Below, piece by piece: positions 1 through 4,586 of a stretch of DNA of 5,484 bases; positions within the stretch are counted from its first letter, which is position 1; every line of letters begins with the position of its first letter. This DNA is from an uncultured Atopobium sp. Lineage in GTDB: Bacteria; Actinomycetota; Coriobacteriia; Coriobacteriales; Atopobiaceae. Position numbers and translations under genes: made by a program. Location of the stretch: NCBI GenBank assembly GCA_937926845.1, contig CALBBS010000128.1, forward strand, positions 1 through 5,484, read 5' to 3'. Under the pieces are notes generated by a model. The model searched no databases. It had not been told where the DNA came from and saw only the letters and a list, made by a program, of their open reading frames with translations.

Positions 1-56
1 TGGCGGTTTCTAACGCCATAAACGCTTCAATAAACACTGCAAGAAGCAACGTTTAA
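1..56 (+). CDS. C-terminal end of an unidentified gene (5' truncated)
   Basis: Only one plus-strand frame is open up to a stop here. Read from base 3 it gives 17 residues, AVSNAINASINTARSNV, ending at TAA 54-56; the other two forward frames stop within the first 21 bases. The stop lies 7 nt before the stem of a strong terminator, as expected for the last gene of a transcription unit. The tail is rich in Ala, Asn and Ser and looks like an amphipathic helix end, but it is too short to assign a family. That it is coding is inferred mainly from its position before the terminator. Confidence 0.55.
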   Translation, partial: AVSNAINASINTARSNV

Positions 57-63
57 AGGTCTT

Positions 64-102
64 AATTCTCCCCGTGAACTAATCGGGGAGAATTTCTTTT
101 TT
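64..102 (+). terminator. Rho-independent terminator of the upstream gene
   Basis: An 11-bp perfect stem has arms at 64-74 (AATTCTCCCCG) and 84-94, a 9-nt loop, and a U-tract at 93-102 (TTTCTTTTTT). It ends the partial upstream gene and separates it from the XRE gene. Confidence 0.93.
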
Positions 103-105
103 AGA

Positions 106-128
106 AAATATGCGATTTTGGCATATTT
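106..128. promoter_or_regulatory. Inverted repeat, candidate operator of the XRE gene
   Basis: The arms AAATATGC (106-113) and GCATATTT (121-128) are perfectly complementary over 8 bp, with a 7-bp centre. The right arm overlaps the proposed -35 hexamer at 118-123, so a bound dimer would block RNA polymerase. XRE-type proteins commonly repress their own promoters through such dyads. That the neighbouring XRE protein binds here is inference. Confidence 0.5.
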
Positions 129-147
129 GAGTTGATAGTTTTACGCT
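118..147 (+). promoter_or_regulatory. Promoter of the XRE gene, probably leaderless
   Basis: TTGGCA (118-123) and TACGCT (142-147, fitting the actinobacterial TANNNT -10) are 18 bp apart. The -10 ends 6 bases before the A of the ATG at 154, so the predicted transcription start is the start codon itself. No purine-rich Shine-Dalgarno sequence occurs in the 20 bases before the ATG, which fits leaderless translation. Confidence 0.5.
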
Positions 148-153
148 GCACTT

Positions 154-381
154 ATGGAGCAGATATCTAACAGATTAGTGGGCCAGTGCCTTCGCGATTT
201 GCGAAAGAAGCAACGTCTTACTCAAGAGGCGGTTGCTGAGCACCTTGCTGGAGATCAAGCATTCATATCAAAGGTTGAATCAGGTGAGCGTGGCGTTAAG
301 CTTGGAGAAGTTTTTTCTTTTGCCGAAGCCTTAGGTATAGAAGCTTCCGAACTTATCGAAGCGTTGCGTACGTATCGATAG
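154..381 (+). CDS. XRE-family helix-turn-helix transcriptional regulator, single domain
   Basis: This 75-residue protein is essentially one lambda-repressor/Cro-like HTH domain. Helix 1 is about residues 6-18. The TQEAVAEHL segment (23-31) is the positioning helix, and DQAFISKVESGER (34-46) covers the recognition helix and the conserved S-x-E-x-G-x-R turn. VFSFAEALGIEASELI (53-68) forms the last helices of the fold. There is no ligand-binding, sensor or toxin-partner domain, and no toxin gene is adjacent, so it probably acts as a small dimeric DNA-binding switch. The ATG at 154 is chosen because a TANNNT -10 sits exactly at leaderless distance and no ribosome-binding site exists. An 8-bp inverted repeat overlapping the -35 suggests autorepression. 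The gene is monocistronic, between the terminator at 64-102 and a non-coding spacer. Its targets cannot be deduced. Confidence 0.9.
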   Translation: MEQISNRLVGQCLRDLRKKQRLTQEAVAEHLAGDQAFISKVESGERGVKLGEVFSFAEALGIEASELIEALRTYR

Positions 382-399
382 CTTTAGATAGCTTTAGAT
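377..399 (+). repeat. 10-bp tandem repeat across the XRE stop codon
   Basis: The unit GATAGCTTTA occurs at 377-386 and 387-396 and continues for 3 more bases (2.3 copies). The TAG stop (379-381) lies in the first copy. It probably arose by replication slippage just after the coding region; no function is evident. Confidence 0.7.
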
Positions 400-503
400 T
401 ACTTTTATATATAAAGAAATCCTAAGTAGGATGTGCTTCTAAAAAGAGGTACGTCCTTTGCCGTTTACTACTTACCGCGTCAACATCAAAAGATAAAAGA
501 AAA
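382..503. other. Non-coding spacer with a small palindrome
   Basis: This 122-bp AT-rich stretch holds no convincing gene. Its only structured elements are the end of the 10-bp tandem repeat and a dyad at 419-432 (ATCCTAAGTAGGAT, 6-bp arms with a 2-bp centre). The dyad is too tight for an RNA hairpin but could be a protein-binding site. The poly-purine run at its right end supplies the U-tract of the minus-strand tRNA terminator. Confidence 0.6.
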
Positions 504-529
504 CGGCTCAGAGATTTTTCTCTGAGCCG
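496..529 (-). terminator. Rho-independent terminator of the tRNA-Phe transcript
   Basis: A perfect 11-bp stem pairs CGGCTCAGAGA (504-514) with its complement at 519-529 around a 4-nt loop. On the minus strand the stem is followed by a U-rich run (complement of 496-503). It begins 10 nt after the tRNA 3' end, so it terminates the tRNA transcript and any read-through from the upstream RDAC-like gene. On the plus strand no U-tract follows. Confidence 0.92.
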
Positions 530-539
530 ATTCAAGTCG

Positions 540-615
540 TGGTGGCGGGGAAGGGAATCGAACCCCTGACACGGGGATTTTCAGTCCCCTGCTCTACCAA
601 CTGAGCTACCCAGCC
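540..615 (-). tRNA. tRNA-Phe, anticodon GAA
   Basis: The minus strand folds into a complete 76-nt cloverleaf. The acceptor 5' strand is GGCTGGG, the D-stem GCTC/GAGC, and the anticodon stem GGGGA/TCCCC with loop CTGAAAA (anticodon GAA at 580-582). The variable loop is GTGTC, the T-stem AGGGG/CCCTT with loop TTCGATT, and the 3' acceptor strand CCCCGCC. The discriminator is A73 and the CCA end is genome-encoded (540-542). The gene supplies the Phe decoder for UUU and UUC codons. One oddity is an opposed U4 (from 612) and C69 (from 547), a mismatch inside the acceptor stem. It has its own promoter just upstream and a strong terminator just downstream. Confidence 0.97.
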
Positions 616-639
616 ATTGGTGCTTCGAAAAGCTTATTT

Positions 640-667
640 ACTATAACAGACTCAAGCGCTTCGTCAA
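640..667 (-). promoter_or_regulatory. Extended -10 promoter of tRNA-Phe
   Basis: On the minus strand, TTGACG (662-667) and TATAGT (640-645) are separated by 16 bp, and a TGT triplet directly precedes the -10, making it an extended -10 element. The predicted start near 633 leaves a leader of about 17 nt before the tRNA. The -35 begins 10 bp after the stop of the RDAC-like gene. Confidence 0.75.
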
Positions 668-676
668 GCGGGCAAT

Positions 677-946
677 TTATACAATCCAGAAATTTTTTCC
701 GCCAGTGAGGTCAAATTCAACGGTCATACCCTTTATTGCAAAAAACGCCTCAATTTGCTCCTTTGTTTTTTCAAGCTCTTGACCGTCGATTTTCTTGCGC
801 TCATCGGGCTTCTCGCTAGAGGAGAGTTCTATCCAAAGAGATTGCTTGCCACATGCGTCACGCAGGTGAACTTTACTTAAAAGGCCCTGCTGAGCAAGCC
901 TTTCATTAAGATGAATGAGGTCAAAAAAGTTGACGATTTTTGGCAT
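677..946 (-). CDS. Small RDAC-like protein of unknown function
   Basis: The 89-residue product starts MPKIVNFFDLIHLNERL, has the signature HLRDACGKQSLWIEL (27-41), a charged middle (SSSEKPDERKKIDGQE) and a C-terminal segment with MTVEFDLTGGKNFWIV. I recall small coriobacterial proteins annotated as 'RDAC family', named for this Arg-Asp-Ala-Cys motif; their function is unknown and I cannot check the match here. It has no signal peptide or membrane segment, so it is probably cytosolic. The pattern of a helical N-terminus, a beta-like centre, a helix (QELEKTKEQIEAFFAIKG) and a final strand suggests a small alpha/beta fold. The frame stays open to a TTG at 994, but the ATG at 946 is preferred: a weak GAG purine box lies 6 nt before it and the protein then begins with the structured segment. 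The stop is 61 nt before tRNA-Phe on the same strand. Confidence 0.75.
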   Translation of the reverse strand: MPKIVNFFDLIHLNERLAQQGLLSKVHLRDACGKQSLWIELSSSEKPDERKKIDGQELEKTKEQIEAFFAIKGMTVEFDLTGGKNFWIV

Positions 947-974
947 GCTGACTCGTTTCTCTAAATGCTCGCTC

Positions 975-1005
975 TTAAGCATACACGTTTGCAAATTGGT
1001 ACAAT
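975..1005 (+). promoter_or_regulatory. Extended -10 promoter of the lipoprotein-cyclophilin operon
   Basis: TACAAT (1000-1005) is preceded by TGG (997-999), giving an extended -10 element. The best -35 is a poor TTAAGC (975-980) at a 19-bp spacing. Transcription would start near 1012 and leave a leader of about 63 nt, in which I see no riboswitch-like structure. Confidence 0.5.
978..1004 (-). promoter_or_regulatory. Possible promoter of the RDAC-like gene
   Basis: On the minus strand TTGTAC (999-1004) and TATGCT (978-983) are 15 bp apart, a short spacer. A start near 971 would give a 25-nt leader to the ATG at 946. It overlaps the opposite-strand -10 at 1000-1005. The match is weak. Confidence 0.25.
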
Positions 1006-1074
1006 AGATGACTAGCTTGAACTAGGTCAGCGGTCGTTGCTGCCTCCACTGAATAAACTATTCGAGGGGAAATT

Positions 1075-2898
1075 ATGGCCTTTACGAGAAAAGAATTCTT
1101 GTCCCTTTCTGCTTTGGGAGCTGCAGGTACTTTGGCTGCATGTACTCCACAGGCAAGGACGTCTGAGGATACGAATCAGCCTGCATCTAACGTGGACCTT
1201 GAAGAGTTCAAGTCGCTTAAGCTGGACATGACCCAGTGGAGCTATGACGAGGATAATGACTGCTACTATCAGCTGGGCATTCAGTACTGCACTAAGCCTG
1301 CAAGCAAGTCGGTGAACACCCTCTCGGTTTTTGTGCCTGGAAAGTATTTCTCGGGAACTAAAAAGGGCTCTACCTACGAGTGCGAAGTAAGCGAGAAAGC
1401 CGTTGTGGGCAGCTTCACCGCAAGTACCGCGCCAATTGTCATGCCTATCAACACGGCAACGTTGTTCCCTCAGAGTGCTCCTACAAGTTACTCATACGAA
1501 GGCCTTGCGCCGTACCTTGAGGCTGGCTTTGTGTACGTATACGCAGGTTTCCGCGGTAGAAGCGCCGGTTACGATTCAACCACAGGCTCGGACGAGCTTT
1601 ACGCAGGCGGCGCTCCTTGGCCAGCAGTAGATTTCAAGGCAGCTATCAGGTATTTGCGCTACAACAACGAGCTGCTCCCATGCAATACATCAAAGATTTT
1701 TGTGTTTGGCTTTGCAGCCGGCGGCGGTCTCAGTGCGGTGCTAGGAACCTCGGGAGACTCTCCGCTCTATACGCCATATCTTAAGGCGGTTGGTGCTGCT
1801 ACACATAGCGATAAGGGCGAGCAGCTTTCAGACTCTATTTACGGCAGCGCTTCATGGTGTCCGGCAACTTCATACGACCTTGCAGACGCAGCGTATGAGT
1901 GGTCAGCTGGTCAGTATGCAGATGCAACAGACTCCCGTGCTGAGGGTGTATGGACCCAACCTCTCTCGCAAGATCTTGCTGGCGCATATGCCTCATTTGT
2001 CAACAACATGGATCTTCTCGACAGCAATGACAGCAAGGTTGGTCTTGATGAGACTAACTCTGGCGTCTATACCGCTGGATCATATGCAGACCTTCTTATC
2101 AACGAGCTCAAGACCTCTGCGAATAACTTTGTTAGGGACAACGCATTCCCTTATACCTCTACGCCTCAGCGACTGGAAGAGCCTACGTTCCCAGGTGACC
2201 CAAATCTTGCAATAGTTCGTGGTACAGATAATGCAGCTCCTGCTACTCAGCAGGTTCAATCTACTATCTACGATACTGCTGAGCACTATTTTGGCTCTCT
2301 AAACTCAGAATCTATTTGGGTTGTATATAACCTTCGTCGCCAGAGCGTTGAGCTTGAGAACCTGAGGGGTTTCTCGCGAGCTTTAAGAGGCGCGTCGCTT
2401 CCTGTTGGAGCTTTTGATGCCCCTGACAGAAGCACCCGCGCTAACCAGCTTTTTGGTGTTGGCGAGCAAAGTACGCTGCATTTTAATAAGCAGACTGCTG
2501 ACCTCATTAAAAAGAACCTTGATACTTACATGAAGCTTGCCGATTGGAAGTCCAGCTACGCTAATGATTGGACCTCTGATCTGAATAAGGCTGATACGAT
2601 GGAGAATGACGTTCCAACTCGTGTTGATATGTTCAATCCACTGTACTTTACCAGCGCATCTTACAAAGGCTATCAGACAGCATCGGTTGCTCCTTATTGG
2701 CGTATTAATGAGGGCGCTCAGAATACTGATACTTCAATCTGCACCTCGTTCAATTTGGGCCTGTCTCTAAAGCATTTCTCGGGCGTGAGCAGTGTTGATT
2801 ACACGCTTGTTTGGGATAAGGGTCACGTTCTTGCCGAGAGAACAGGCAATGCAACCGCCAATCTGGTTTCTTGGATTGTCACATGCGCGTCTGCTTAA
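1075..2898 (+). CDS. Tannase-like alpha/beta-hydrolase lipoprotein with Ser-to-Ala nucleophile, predicted pseudoenzyme
   Basis: The 607-residue protein begins with a lipoprotein signal peptide: TRKEFLS resembles a Tat motif with an RK pair, followed by a hydrophobic stretch and the lipobox LAAC (Cys23). It should therefore be lipid-anchored outside the membrane. Residues 150-240 resemble bacterial tannase/feruloyl-esterase-like hydrolases: YAGFRGRSAG, then GGAPWPAVDFKAAIRYLRYN (178-197), then the nucleophile elbow. Active family members have GxSxGG at the elbow; here it is G212-F-A-A-G-G, with Ala214 encoded by GCA (1714-1716). Candidate Asp552 (TDTS) and His583 (WDKGH) remain, spaced like the Asp/His pair of Lactobacillus tannase. 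The length is nearer to the larger extracellular tannase subtype (about 600 residues) than to the roughly 470-residue one. Seven cysteines follow the lipidated one. A GAGGGG ribosome-binding site (1064-1069) sits 5 nt before the ATG. It may bind a ligand rather than hydrolyse an ester, or use another nucleophile. The fold is fairly sure, the substrate unknown. Confidence 0.82.
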   Translation: MAFTRKEFLSLSALGAAGTLAACTPQARTSEDTNQPASNVDLEEFKSLKLDMTQWSYDEDNDCYYQLGIQYCTKPASKSVNTLSVFVPGKYFSGTKKGSTYECEVSEKAVVGSFTASTAPIVMPINTATLFPQSAPTSYSYEGLAPYLEAGFVYVYAGFRGRSAGYDSTTGSDELYAGGAPWPAVDFKAAIRYLRYNNELLPCNTSKIFVFGFAAGGGLSAVLGTSGDSPLYTPYLKAVGAATHSDKGEQLSDSIYGSASWCPATSYDLADAAYEWSAGQYADATDSRAEGVWTQPLSQDLAGAYASFVNNMDLLDSNDSKVGLDETNSGVYTAGSYADLLINELKTSANNFVRDNAFPYTSTPQRLEEPTFPGDPNLAIVRGTDNAAPATQQVQSTIYDTAEHYFGSLNSESIWVVYNLRRQSVELENLRGFSRALRGASLPVGAFDAPDRSTRANQLFGVGEQSTLHFNKQTADLIKKNLDTYMKLADWKSSYANDWTSDLNKADTMENDVPTRVDMFNPLYFTSASYKGYQTASVAPYWRINEGAQNTDTSICTSFNLGLSLKHFSGVSSVDYTLVWDKGHVLAERTGNATANLVSWIVTCASA

Positions 2899-2913
2899 AG
2901 GGGAGGTCATAGC

Positions 2914-3627
2914 GTGTTTCAAACAAAGAATCGCCGACTGTATGGTGCTATAGTCATCGTTGTGCTTGCGGTCGGAGCAATATTCTTCTCTCTATTCAGA
3001 GGCGCTGATAAGTCTCAGTCACAAGCAAGCTCGCAATCACAACAATCCCAACAGACGCAGCAAACGCAGTCTCAGAGCTCACAAAACAAGGGCTACATTG
3101 ATTCTGTAGCAGCAGATGACCCGTATGCAAAGGGCATTCACCATGTTCGTATTGTGGTGAAGGATTACGGCACTATCGAGGCAACTCTTAACGCAAACGT
3201 TGCGCCTATCACGGTTTCTAATTTTGCTCATCTTGCCGAGTCAGGCTTCTATAATGGCCTTACGTTCCATCGCATTATTGACGGCTTCATGATTCAAGGT
3301 GGAGATCCTAAGGGCAATGGCTCAGGCGGATCCGAGAATAAAATCAAGGGTGAGTTTACAAAAAACGGTGTCGAGAATAACATCTCGCATACACGTGGAA
3401 CTATTTCCATGGCACGCGCCCAAGATCCAAACTCTGCAAGCTCACAGTTCTTTATCATGCAGGCAGACAACTCAACCCTGAATGGAAACTATGCAGCATT
3501 TGGTACGGTGACAAGTGGAATGGACGTTGTCGATGCAATTTGTAAAGGCGTAACTCCAACCGATTCAAATGGAACCATCCCTGCTTCAGAGCAACCAGTC
3601 ATTGAGTCCATCACGATGATTGATTAG
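2914..3627 (+). CDS. Membrane-anchored cyclophilin-type peptidyl-prolyl cis-trans isomerase
   Basis: This 237-residue protein catalyses proline isomerisation, probably on exported proteins. Residues 11-28 are a single hydrophobic membrane anchor after a basic N-terminus (KNRR). Residues 33-58 are a flexible Ser/Gln-rich linker. The cyclophilin domain spans about 76-235. Key motifs are FHRIIDGFMIQGGDP (118-132), containing catalytic Arg120 and Gln128; SMARAQDPNSASSQFFIM (165-182), with Phe180 equivalent to human Phe113; and LNGNYAAFG (189-197). The residue equivalent to human CypA Trp121 is Thr188 and that equivalent to His126 is Tyr193, which suggests low cyclosporin affinity. No cysteine follows the membrane segment in a lipobox, so it is a signal-anchor rather than a lipoprotein. 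The start is GTG, with a strong GGGGAGG ribosome-binding site at 2900-2906. It lies 15 nt after the tannase-like lipoprotein gene and is almost certainly cotranscribed with it. Confidence 0.95.
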   Translation: MFQTKNRRLYGAIVIVVLAVGAIFFSLFRGADKSQSQASSQSQQSQQTQQTQSQSSQNKGYIDSVAADDPYAKGIHHVRIVVKDYGTIEATLNANVAPITVSNFAHLAESGFYNGLTFHRIIDGFMIQGGDPKGNGSGGSENKIKGEFTKNGVENNISHTRGTISMARAQDPNSASSQFFIMQADNSTLNGNYAAFGTVTSGMDVVDAICKGVTPTDSNGTIPASEQPVIESITMID

Positions 3628-3658
3628 ATTCCTTATATAAAATATTGTTATGTTATTA

Positions 3659-3694
3659 AATGACCTGCAACAAATTATAAAGTTGCAGGTCATT
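3659..3694. terminator. Long hairpin ending the lipoprotein-cyclophilin operon, terminator-like but without U-tract
   Basis: A perfect 13-bp stem pairs 3659-3671 with 3682-3694 (ATGACCTGCAAC in the left arm) around a 10-nt AT-rich loop. It lies 31 nt after the cyclophilin stop. After the right arm the plus strand reads AGCGTATAAC, which is not a U-tract. On the minus strand the stem is followed by a mildly U-rich run. It could be a weak terminator, an mRNA 3'-end stabiliser, or a protein-binding site just upstream of the next promoter. Confidence 0.55.
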
Positions 3695-3723
3695 AGCGTA
3701 TAACAGGCCTCTCATGATATACT
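3693..3723 (+). promoter_or_regulatory. Extended -10 promoter of the CarD-like operon
   Basis: TATACT (3718-3723) is preceded by TGA (3715-3717), a strong extended -10. The best -35 candidate is TTAGCG (3693-3698) at a long 19-bp spacing. Transcription would start near 3730, giving a leader of about 19 nt. That excludes the in-frame TTG at 3725 as the start of the next gene. Confidence 0.7.
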
Positions 3724-3733
3724 ATTGTTATCC

Positions 3734-3741
3734 GAGAGGAG
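3734..3741 (+). promoter_or_regulatory. Ribosome-binding site fixing the CarD-like start
   Basis: GAGAGGAG ends 7 nt before the ATG at 3749. It is ideally placed for that start and lies inside the frame that an upstream TTG (3725) would use. Confidence 0.85.
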
Positions 3742-3748
3742 TGGTGTT

Positions 3749-4249
3749 ATGCGAGCTGTTGGCGAGTTTTGCGTTCACCCAGGTCAGGGCGTATGTCTTG
3801 TTGAAAATGTAGTTTCGGAGCCTATTCCGGCCTACGTTTTGTCTCCTATTGGGCAAAAGCATCCTGTTCAGATTGTATTTCCTCTTGATCAAGAATTCAG
3901 ACTACGCGATCTTATGACGCGTGATGAGGCTACAAATCTTGTTGATATATATCCTCAAATTGAACTCATTACCTTTCACATCCACAACGCCTCTCTTGAA
4001 GAATCTCACTTTAGACATGCCATCAGAGAAGGTTCTTGTAAAGATTCCATTAGTATTGCTAAAACATTTAGAGCTCGTATTGATAAGGCTCGTTCGCTCA
4101 ACAAGAAACCACCTGTTTCTCACGAGAGAATTTTTAAGATGGCAAGTAATCGCGGTCTTTATGAGCTTATTACGGCACTTAATTGCACCGTTGACGAGAT
4201 TCAGAAGGTATTTAGTTCGCGCTATGGCGTAGAAATTGGAAAAGCATAG
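3749..4249 (+). CDS. CarD/CdnL-family RNA polymerase-binding transcription regulator
   Basis: The 166-residue protein has the size of actinobacterial CarD (about 160). Residues 1-55 match the CarD/TRCF RNA polymerase interaction domain: VGEFCVHPGQGVCLVENV (4-21), then a YVLSP strand (29-33) and VQIVFPLDQ (40-48). Residues about 60-160 form an all-helical C-terminal domain like the CarD DNA-binding part, with the basic helix KTFRARIDKARSLNKK (105-120). CarD proteins bind the RNA polymerase beta lobe and stabilise open promoter complexes, notably at rRNA promoters. In the known actinobacterial protein a conserved tryptophan wedges into the upstream edge of the bubble; this protein contains no tryptophan at all. 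The ATG at 3749 is set by the ribosome-binding site and predicted transcription start. It leads an apparent operon, with the ACT gene 37 nt downstream. The family is clear, but whether it is the main housekeeping CarD or a diverged paralogue is uncertain. Confidence 0.87.
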   Translation: MRAVGEFCVHPGQGVCLVENVVSEPIPAYVLSPIGQKHPVQIVFPLDQEFRLRDLMTRDEATNLVDIYPQIELITFHIHNASLEESHFRHAIREGSCKDSISIAKTFRARIDKARSLNKKPPVSHERIFKMASNRGLYELITALNCTVDEIQKVFSSRYGVEIGKA

Positions 4250-4251
4250 CG

Positions 4252-4257
4252 TACAAT
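4252..4257 (+). promoter_or_regulatory. Possible internal -10 element before the ACT gene
   Basis: TACAAT matches five of six consensus bases and lies 30 nt before the ATG at 4287. There is no extended TG and no recognisable -35 at 16-19 bp, so it may be chance. If real it would let the ACT and HAD genes be expressed apart from the CarD-like gene. Confidence 0.25.
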
Positions 4258-4286
4258 TAACTCATCCGTTTAAGAGATGGGAAATT

Positions 4287-4574
4287 ATGGCTTCAGAAAC
4301 ATCCGCTAATCGCGCTGTTGTCACTGTTTTGGGCAGCGACGCTCCTGGAATTGTTGCGGCAATTTCTTCCACTTTGGCTGAGTCAAACGCAAATATCCTT
4401 GATATTGCTCAGACAATTTTGTCTGGTATTTTTACTATGACCATGCTTGTTGAGCTGAAGGATACTGAGTCTTTCTTGAGCCTCAAAGAGCGTCTTGATG
4501 CCGTCTCAGAAAAGCTTGGTGTACAAGTAAATATGCAGCGTGAAGAGGTCTTCACGTTTATGTATCGTCCATAA
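4287..4574 (+). CDS. ACT-domain protein, UPF0237 type
   Basis: The 95-residue product is a single ACT domain. The beta-alpha start is RAVVTVLGSDAPGIVAAISSTLAE (9-32), with the D-x-P-G-I-V ligand-loop signature at 18-23. NANILDIAQTILSGIFTMTMLVEL (34-57) gives strands 2 and 3, and a second helix spans about 60-77. The tail VNMQREEVFTFMYRP fits the UPF0237 family, whose members end in a similar Met-x-Arg-x. ACT domains usually bind amino acids and dimerise; no enzyme domain is attached, so it may be a free-standing sensor or subunit. In other bacteria UPF0237 genes often sit beside a UPF0210 gene, which is absent here. The ATG at 4287 is preferred over an in-frame TTG at 4236, which lies inside the CarD-like gene. 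A GATGGGA box lies 4 nt before the ATG. It sits 37 nt after the CarD-like gene and 12 nt before the HAD gene. Confidence 0.9.
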   Translation: MASETSANRAVVTVLGSDAPGIVAAISSTLAESNANILDIAQTILSGIFTMTMLVELKDTESFLSLKERLDAVSEKLGVQVNMQREEVFTFMYRP

Positions 4575-4586
4575 AGAGGTAGTGTT

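Noticed and set aside
154..381. XRE protein as antitoxin of a toxin-antitoxin pair
   Set aside because: No toxin-like ORF is adjacent; a terminator lies upstream and non-coding DNA downstream.
458..496. Micro-ORF of 12 codons starting at TTG with an AGAGG box upstream
   Set aside because: It is very short, has no recognisable product and no supporting promoter; an AGAGG box near a TTG is expected by chance in this purine-rich DNA.
504..529. Hairpin as a plus-strand terminator for the XRE gene
   Set aside because: No U-tract follows on the plus strand; the U-tract is on the minus side, so it serves the tRNA.
540..615. tRNA-Phe as an attachment site of an integrated element
   Set aside because: No integrase gene and no duplicated tRNA 3' end are visible in the window.
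947..994. Sixteen-residue N-terminal extension of the RDAC-like protein from a TTG start
   Set aside because: There is no ribosome-binding site before the TTG, and a possible promoter lies inside the extension; the ATG at 946 is the better start.
1790..2507. Open frames on both strands inside the tannase-like gene
   Set aside because: They are low-complexity shadow frames without ribosome-binding sites or domain similarity, fully inside a clear coding gene.
3725..3748. Upstream TTG start for the CarD-like protein
   Set aside because: It lies within 2 bases of the promoter -10, before the predicted transcription start, and the strong ribosome-binding site falls inside the extension.
4236..4286. 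Upstream TTG start for the ACT protein, overlapping the CarD-like gene
   Set aside because: The extension does not resemble the ACT fold, and the ATG at 4287 has its own purine box and gives the usual family length.
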